From A07HB70 sp964512675 (GTDB lineage: Archaea > Halobacteriota > Halobacteria > Halobacteriales > Haloferacaceae), in the NCBI GenBank assembly GCA_964512675.1, contig CAZEJR010000002.1, positions 76,126 to 140,125 on the forward strand: a stretch of 64,000 bases of DNA. Direction: 5' to 3'. How positions within the stretch are numbered: the stretch's first letter is position 1; each line of letters begins with the position of its first letter. Both the position numbers and the translations under genes were made by a program. Positions 59,478 to 64,000 of this stretch are shown here, piece by piece. A model generated the notes under the pieces. That model saw nothing but the letters and a program-made list of their open reading frames with translations, ran no database searches and was not told where the DNA came from.

Positions 59478-60503
59478 GTGCGCGCCGCAGTCTACCGCGG
59501 TCCGGGCGACGTCCGGGTCGAGGACCGGGAGCGACCGACGATAGCAGCACCGACCGACGCCGTCGTTCGGGTCACCCACACCGCGGTCTGTGGGTCGGAC
59601 CTGTGGTTCTACCGCGGCGAACGCGACCGCGAGGTCGGCTCCGCGGTCGGCCACGAGCCGATGGGGGTCGTCGAGGAGGTCGGGAGCGAGGTCCGGTCGG
59701 TGGAGGTCGGTGACCGGGTCTTCGCGCCGTTTCTCGTCTCCTGTGGTGCCTGTGAGTTCTGCCGGAAGGGGCTCCACACCTCCTGTGAGAACGGCGCGTC
59801 GTGGGGCGGCGCGAACGGCGGCGCACAGGGCGAGTACGTCCGGTCGCCCCACGCCGACGGGACGCTGGTGCGGGTGCCGGACCGGCACGCGAGCGACGAG
59901 GCGACGCTCCGGGCGCTCCTGCCGCTCACCGACGTCATGGGCACCGGTCACCACGCGGTCGTGAACGCGGGCGTCACAGCCGGCGCGACGTGTGTCGTCC
60001 TCGGCGACGGCGCGGTCGGGCTGTGTGCGGTGCTCGCGGCGCGGCGGCTCGGTGCCGAGCGGGTCGTCGTGGTCGGGCACCACGCCGACCGACTCGAGCT
60101 CGCGAGCGAGTTCGGCGCGACGGAGACGGTCCTGGCCCGCGGCGAGGAGGCCGTCGAGCGCGCGCGCGAACAGACCGACGGCGGCGCGAACCACGTCGCC
60201 GAGTGCGTCGGCGGCGCGGCGCTCTCCGACGCCGTCGCGGTCGCCCGACCCGGCGGGACCGTCGGCTACGTCGGCGTCCCGACCGAGCCGTTCGACGTCG
60301 GCCCGGCGTTCTCGCAAAACGTCGCGCTCCGGGGCGGGGTCGCGCCGGTGCGGGCGTACGCCGAGGAGTTGATGGCCGACGTGCTCGGCGGGACGCTCGA
60401 CCCGTCGCCCGTGTTCACCCACACGGTCGCCCTCGAGGACGTGCCGACGGGCTACCGGCTGATGGACGAGCGGGAGGCGATCAAGGTGCTGGTCGAGGTC
60501 TGA
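59478..60503 (+). CDS. zinc-dependent medium-chain alcohol dehydrogenase
   Basis: A 341-residue MDR oxidoreductase. Catalytic zinc: C38 (TAVCGSDLWFYRG) and H59-E60 (AVGHEPMGVVEEVG). Structural zinc: C89, C92, C95, C103 in VSCGACEFCRKGLHTSC. Rossmann VVLGDGAVGLCAVLAARRLG and a basic/His loop VVGHHADRLELA, which suggests NADP or NAD use. Close to the threonine/glutathione-independent formaldehyde dehydrogenase-like group; substrate unknown. GTG start. Confidence 0.9.
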   Translation: MRAAVYRGPGDVRVEDRERPTIAAPTDAVVRVTHTAVCGSDLWFYRGERDREVGSAVGHEPMGVVEEVGSEVRSVEVGDRVFAPFLVSCGACEFCRKGLHTSCENGASWGGANGGAQGEYVRSPHADGTLVRVPDRHASDEATLRALLPLTDVMGTGHHAVVNAGVTAGATCVVLGDGAVGLCAVLAARRLGAERVVVVGHHADRLELASEFGATETVLARGEEAVERAREQTDGGANHVAECVGGAALSDAVAVARPGGTVGYVGVPTEPFDVGPAFSQNVALRGGVAPVRAYAEELMADVLGGTLDPSPVFTHTVALEDVPTGYRLMDEREAIKVLVEV

Positions 60504-60640
60504 CTCGGGCGCCCCCGGTCCGGTCGTCAGCCCGCCCGTCTCGTCGGGGTGACGCGTCACCGGCCCGTCGTCGCGGTCGCGTCCGGCGCGGACCGCGAGC
60601 GGTAGACGTGTTTTTTGTCCCGGCGGCGCCAGACTGCGAC

Positions 60641-60979
60641 ATGGCCGAGTTCGACCCCGCGGAGTTCGACGACAAGTACGCGAACTACTTCGGGGAGCTC
60701 CAGCGGGCGTACAAGAACGCCTTCGAGCGGATGAACGACGCCCACGACTCCGACCTGGTGCACGCCGTCGACCAGCAGGTGCTGAACGAGTCCGAGCCGT
60801 TCTACGAGGACGGCACGTTTCGCGTCGAACTCCCCGCGAACCCCGTCGACCGAGTCACCGCCGTCGCCGTCGACGACGAGCGGCTGCGGTCCGTCCTTGA
60901 CGAGTACGCCGCGACGATCGAGGCAGAGCTCCACGCCGTGTTCGGCGTCGAGCGTCCGGAGCGCCGAACCGAAGGTTGA
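60641..60979 (+). CDS. DUF5783 family protein
   Basis: A 112-residue acidic protein: MAEFDPAEFDDKYANYFGEL, then QRAYKNAFERMNDAHDSDLV, HAVDQQVLNESEPFYEDGTF and RVELPANPVDRVTAVAVDDE. This is the haloarchaeal DUF5783 pattern. TTTTTTG about 25-30 bases upstream is the likely promoter, doubling as U-tract after the ADH gene. No function known. 25 bases before the Nfu gene. Confidence 0.85.
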   Translation: MAEFDPAEFDDKYANYFGELQRAYKNAFERMNDAHDSDLVHAVDQQVLNESEPFYEDGTFRVELPANPVDRVTAVAVDDERLRSVLDEYAATIEAELHAVFGVERPERRTEG

Positions 60980-61004
60980 AGCCTCGCGGCGGCGAACGGC
61001 AGCC

Positions 61005-61367
61005 ATGAGCACGGAGACGAGCGACGGCGAGGACGACCTGCGCGAGCGGGTGACGAACTTCCTCCGGCGGAACTTCCCGCAGATCCAGATGCACGGCGGT
61101 AGCGCCGCAATCCAGCACCTCGACCGCGAGAACGGCGAGATCCAGATCGCACTCGGCGGCGCCTGCTCCGGGTGTGGCATCTCCCCGATGACAATCCAGG
61201 CGATCAAGTCCCGGATGGTAAAGGAGATCCCCGAGATCACGACCGTCCACGCCTCGACCGGGGTGGACGACGCGATGGGCGGGAGCGACGCCGACGGGAT
61301 GAGCCCCTCGTTCCCCGGCGAGACGACCGACGACGACGGCGACGAGGGCCCGCAGGCGCCGTTCTAG
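61005..61367 (+). CDS. NifU C-terminal (Nfu) domain protein
   Basis: A 120-residue Fe-S scaffold/carrier. FLRRNFPQIQMHGGSAAIQH, ALGGACSGCGISPMTIQAIK (CxxC cluster site), SRMVKEIPEITTVHASTGVD. The C-terminus is an acidic, flexible tail. Would deliver clusters to apoproteins, downstream of SufS/SufU encoded at 33.6-35.5 kb. Confidence 0.92.
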   Translation: MSTETSDGEDDLRERVTNFLRRNFPQIQMHGGSAAIQHLDRENGEIQIALGGACSGCGISPMTIQAIKSRMVKEIPEITTVHASTGVDDAMGGSDADGMSPSFPGETTDDDGDEGPQAPF

Positions 61368-61375
61368 CGGCGCGC

Positions 61376-61384
61376 TTTTTATCT
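61376..61384 (+). promoter_or_regulatory. TATA-like element of the sulfatase-fold gene
   Basis: TTTTTATCT lies 21-29 bases before the ATG and only 9 bases after the Nfu stop, so the tract may both terminate one transcript and start the next. Confidence 0.5.
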
Positions 61385-61404
61385 GCCGGCGTCGACGACC
61401 GGCC

Positions 61405-62970
61405 ATGACCAACCCGACGGCGGAGAACGTCCTCTTCGTCGTGCTCGACACGGTCCGGAAGGACCACCTCACGCCGTACGGCGCCGACTGCGACACCTCG
61501 CCCGGACTGGCAGCGCTGGCCGACGAGCCTCAGACGACGACGTTCGAACGGGCCGTCGCGCCCGCGCCGTGGACCCTGCCCGTCCACGCCTCCATGTTCA
61601 CCGGGCTCTATCCGAGCGGCCACGGCGCCGACCAGGAGACTCCCTACCTCGAGGGCGTGACGACACTCGCCGAGACGCTCTCGGCGGCGGGCTACGACAC
61701 CGCCTGCTACTCCTCGAACGCCTGGATCACGCCGTACACACACCTCACCGACGGGTTCGACGACCGGGACAACTTCTTCCGGGTGATGCCCGGCGACCTC
61801 CTCTCGGGGCCGCTCGCGCGTGCGTGGCGGACGCTAAACGACGACGAGCGGCTCCGGGCGGTCGCCGACAGGCTCGTCTCGCTCGGCAACACCGCCCACG
61901 AGTACCTCGCCAGCGGCGACGGGGCCGACTCGAAGACGCCCGCGGCCCTCGACCGCACCCGCAGGTTCGTCGCCGAGAGCGACGGCGAGGGGTGGTTCGC
62001 GTTCGTCAACCTGATGGACGCCCACCTGCCGTACCACCCGCCGGAGGCGTACGCCGAGCGGTTCGCGCCCGGCGTCGACTCGACGGCGGTCTGTCAGAAC
62101 TCGAAGGAGTACAACTGCGGGGCGCGCGAGATCGACGAGGCGGAGTGGGCCGACATCAGAGGGCTGTACGACGCCGAGATCGCGCACATGGACGCCGAGC
62201 TCTCGGAGCTGTTCGACTGGCTGCGGGCGCGAGGGGAGTGGAGAGACACGCTCGTCGTCGTCTGCGCCGACCACGGCGAACTCCACGGCGAGCACGACCT
62301 CTACGGCCACGAGTTCTGTCTCTACGACCCGCTCGTCAACGTCCCACTCCTGGTCAACGGGCCCGTCGCCGTCGACCCGACGGAGACGGTCGAACTCGTC
62401 GACCTCTACCACACCGTCCTCGACGCCCTCGGCGTCGAGGGGGGTGAGCCGCGCACCACGGGCGACGAAGCCGTCGCGTGCGACCCGCGGCGGTCGCTCC
62501 TGTCCGAGAACTACCGCGCGTTTCCCGACGCCGTCGACGCCGAGACGCCGGCCCACGACCCCGGTCTGCGCGCCGGCGGCGACTACGGCTTCGTCGAGTA
62601 CGCCAGGCCGGTCGTCGAACTCAGGCAGCTGGAGGAGAAGGCGAGCGCAGCCGGCGTCGCGCTGGACGAGGACTCGCGGTTCTACGCCCGGATGCGCGCC
62701 GTCCGCGGCCCGGCGGCGAAGTACGTCCGCGTCGACCGGACGCCGGACGAGGCGTTCCGGCTCGACGAGGACCCCGACGAGACGACGAACCGCGCTGCCG
62801 GGGACGACGACCCGGCGCTACGCCGGGCGGAGCGGGCGCTGGCGGCGTTCGAGGCCGCGAGCGGCGGCGCGTGGACGGCGGCGGACGACGCCACCGGCGG
62901 CGACGGCGCCGTCGACGAGTTCGACGCGGAGGCACAGGAGCGCCTGCGGGACCTGGGCTACCTCGAGTAG
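61405..62970 (+). CDS. sulfatase-fold (alkaline phosphatase superfamily) enzyme
   Basis: A 521-residue protein. NVLFVVLDTVRKDHLTPYGA (metal Asp), APWTLPVHASMFTGLYPSGH at the nucleophile position, FVNLMDAHLPYHPPEAYAE and VVVCADHGELHGEHDLYGHE (metal Asp-His) match the fold. The sulfatase CxPSR site reads TLPVH: Thr 57 replaces the formylglycine-forming Cys, so sulfatase chemistry is doubtful and a Thr-nucleophile phosphotransferase (LtaS-like) or hydrolase is possible. No signal or membrane helix, so cytoplasmic. C-terminus AQERLRDLGYLE. Confidence 0.82.
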   Translation: MTNPTAENVLFVVLDTVRKDHLTPYGADCDTSPGLAALADEPQTTTFERAVAPAPWTLPVHASMFTGLYPSGHGADQETPYLEGVTTLAETLSAAGYDTACYSSNAWITPYTHLTDGFDDRDNFFRVMPGDLLSGPLARAWRTLNDDERLRAVADRLVSLGNTAHEYLASGDGADSKTPAALDRTRRFVAESDGEGWFAFVNLMDAHLPYHPPEAYAERFAPGVDSTAVCQNSKEYNCGAREIDEAEWADIRGLYDAEIAHMDAELSELFDWLRARGEWRDTLVVVCADHGELHGEHDLYGHEFCLYDPLVNVPLLVNGPVAVDPTETVELVDLYHTVLDALGVEGGEPRTTGDEAVACDPRRSLLSENYRAFPDAVDAETPAHDPGLRAGGDYGFVEYARPVVELRQLEEKASAAGVALDEDSRFYARMRAVRGPAAKYVRVDRTPDEAFRLDEDPDETTNRAAGDDDPALRRAERALAAFEAASGGAWTAADDATGGDGAVDEFDAEAQERLRDLGYLE

Positions 62971-63302
62971 CGGGCGGCGCGGCTGTTTCTGGGCTGGTGT
63001 CCGTGTCGGGGCGTCTGACGCCCCTGGAGTGCCGACGGCCGGACGAGCGCGAGCGGTCCGCGGGAGGCGTCGACCTGACAGGCCGCCGACCGGTATCGGC
63101 CTCACCGGCGACCCGATACGGGTGTCTCGTGGGGAGTCGGCGTCGGTGTGTGGCCCGCGCTCGACACGGCAGCCGGGGACCCGGCGATCGCCGACCGCAC
63201 GACGGACGCGTGGTGACCCGACCCCGCGTGACGCTCGCCCGAGTGTCGTGGTAACAGTTGTGTGAGCACAGCTAAACCGGTCCAGTCCGTATCACCAACC
63301 GC
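62971..63302. other. intergenic, no gene seen
   Basis: No supported gene on either strand. GTGTGAGCACAGC at about 63261-63273 and a nearby GTAACAG precede the cupin gene and may be part of its promoter. Confidence 0.35.
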
Positions 63303-63626
63303 ATGGACCGACTCAGTGTGAGCGATGCCGTCGGCGATATCGCTGACGACGAGGACTCGACCGAGGCGATTCGAACGGACGCCGTCAGCCTGGAAGTGAT
63401 GCGGTTCGAGGAGGGTGACGAGGACCCGCTGCACGCACACGCGGAGAACGAGATCTACCACGTCAACGCCGGCGCCGGGAAGATCAACGTCGAGGGCGAC
63501 ACCACGGACGTCTCGGCGGGCGACGTGGTCCACCTCGAACCGGGGACAGACCACCAGTTCCTCGACTTCGAGGACGAACTGGTCATGACGGTTCTGTACG
63601 CCCCCGCGAAGGGCTCGGCGGAGTAG
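63303..63626 (+). CDS. cupin domain protein
   Basis: A 107-residue single cupin. Metal-binding box 1 is EDPLHAHAENEIYHVNAGAG (H-x-H-x-x-x-E), and box 2 GDVVHLEPGTDHQFLDFEDE (His). N-terminal helix LSVSDAVGDIADDEDSTEAI is acidic. Small haloarchaeal cupins may be isomerases, dioxygenases or binding proteins; nothing nearby decides. ATG at 63303. Confidence 0.85.
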   Translation: MDRLSVSDAVGDIADDEDSTEAIRTDAVSLEVMRFEEGDEDPLHAHAENEIYHVNAGAGKINVEGDTTDVSAGDVVHLEPGTDHQFLDFEDELVMTVLYAPAKGSAE

Positions 63627-63663
63627 CGCCGTCGGCGGAGCCGACCGCTCGGCCCCCGGGCGG

Positions 63664-63999
63664 TCACATGAAGTCGGCGATGCTGCCCTGCTTGTTGGTG
63701 TCGTCTTCGAACACGCGCTCGATCGACCGTTCCAGGATCCGGAGGCGCTGTTTCGTGTACTCCCGGCAGTCGTACTGCTCGGCGACGCGGGTGGCCGTGT
63801 CGAGGTACTTCGTCACCGACCCCTCGTGGACGGTGAGACCGACCCTGCCGCCGTCGCACTCGCGGCAGTCGCCGGTCAGCGGCATCCGGCGGTAGGTGTG
63901 GCCGCAGTCGAGACACCGCGTCTCCTGGCTGGAGAACGCCCGGAGGTTCCCGATGAGGTCCGGCAGGAAGTGGTACTCGATGATCCGCTCGGCGACGTC
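63664..63999 (-). CDS. polC: DNA polymerase II large subunit (DP2), C-terminal end (partial)
   Basis: The last 111 residues of the catalytic subunit of the archaeal family D replicative polymerase; the gene continues past the right edge. Visible are VAERIIEYHFLPDLIGNLRA, the zinc-finger cysteines in RCLDCGHTYRRMPLTGDCRE then C, and the end ERSIERVFEDDTNKQGSIAD. Together with PriL at the other edge, RadA, Hjc and RfcB it makes this window rich in replication genes. No intein visible in this part. Confidence 0.9.
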   Translation of the reverse strand, partial: DVAERIIEYHFLPDLIGNLRAFSSQETRCLDCGHTYRRMPLTGDCRECDGGRVGLTVHEGSVTKYLDTATRVAEQYDCREYTKQRLRILERSIERVFEDDTNKQGSIADFM

Positions 64000-64000
64000 G

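Noticed and set aside
60611..60616. T-run as dedicated terminator after the zinc ADH gene
   Set aside because: It is at promoter distance from the DUF5783 ATG, so its role is ambiguous; not listed as a terminator.

Overview
The window is a gene-dense, very GC-rich (about 70%) stretch of a haloarchaeal (class Halobacteria) chromosome. The evidence is the acidic proteome, archaeal information-processing genes (PriL and DP2 at the two edges, RadA, Hjc, RfcB, thermosome, eIF1A, eIF6, NMD3, L39e/L31e/L18a, prefoldin alpha, SRP54/FtsY), haloarchaea-restricted families (DUF5783, DUF5784, DUF5786, DUF6757, PspAB), lipobox and twin-arginine-like signals, and mostly leaderless starts with a TATA-like element 24-32 bases upstream. 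Genus cannot be read from the sequence. Most of it is core chromosome. I see no insertion sequence, CRISPR array, rRNA or prophage.

Layout. 0-10 kb: priL end, hjc beside a broken HAD hydrolase gene, a membrane histidine kinase, an S-adenosylhomocysteine cluster (ahcY, lipoprotein, adenosine-type deaminase), hisG, CPBP protease, tRNA G10 methyltransferase. 10-21 kb: archaetidylserine decarboxylase, rfcB, RNase Z, DUF460, a decayed DUF2391 gene, tyrS, eIF1A, a GuaB-like gene in inverted orientation, RIO1, KH protein, thermosome. 21-32 kb: tRNA-Arg with a duplicated 3' end, UPF0200/UPF0201, HbpS-like protein, then a long minus-strand block of transporters (Gate-domain protein, two half MgtE proteins, MFS) and the srp54, ftsY, pfdA, L18a, eif6, L31e, L39e series. 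32-45 kb: TPR/DUF424, sufS and sufU, radA, htpX-pspAB, nmd3, a small HTH gene, a decayed helicase, several small haloarchaeal families, a PHP phosphoesterase, a KaiC-like ATPase and a DedA protein. 45-52 kb: an ammonium transporter fused to a PII protein, then the tetrapyrrole genes hemL, hemC, cobA, hemD. 52-64 kb: TupABC-type tungstate ABC transporter, iron-type alcohol dehydrogenase, an ArsR-controlled permease operon, a gene-poor kilobase, zinc alcohol dehydrogenase, DUF5783, Nfu-like scaffold, sulfatase-fold protein, cupin, and the end of the DP2 gene.

Genes that work together: hemL-hemC-cobA-hemD feed uroporphyrinogen III and precorrin-2 synthesis; sufS/sufU and nfu form iron-sulfur clusters; srp54/ftsY with ribosomal proteins and prefoldin link translation to membrane targeting; ahcY and the deaminase clear S-adenosylhomocysteine; htpX-pspAB is a membrane-stress pair.

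No wholly new multi-gene system stands out. The most unusual items are the Amt-PII fusion with palindromes upstream, a CC-peptide/ArsR/permease operon, a coupled 24-codon leader ORF, a tRNA 3'-end duplication, and an unusual number of decayed genes (HAD, DUF2391, M48 protease, helicase and at least two unidentified remnants). The decay could be real genome erosion or sequence error; raw reads would decide.
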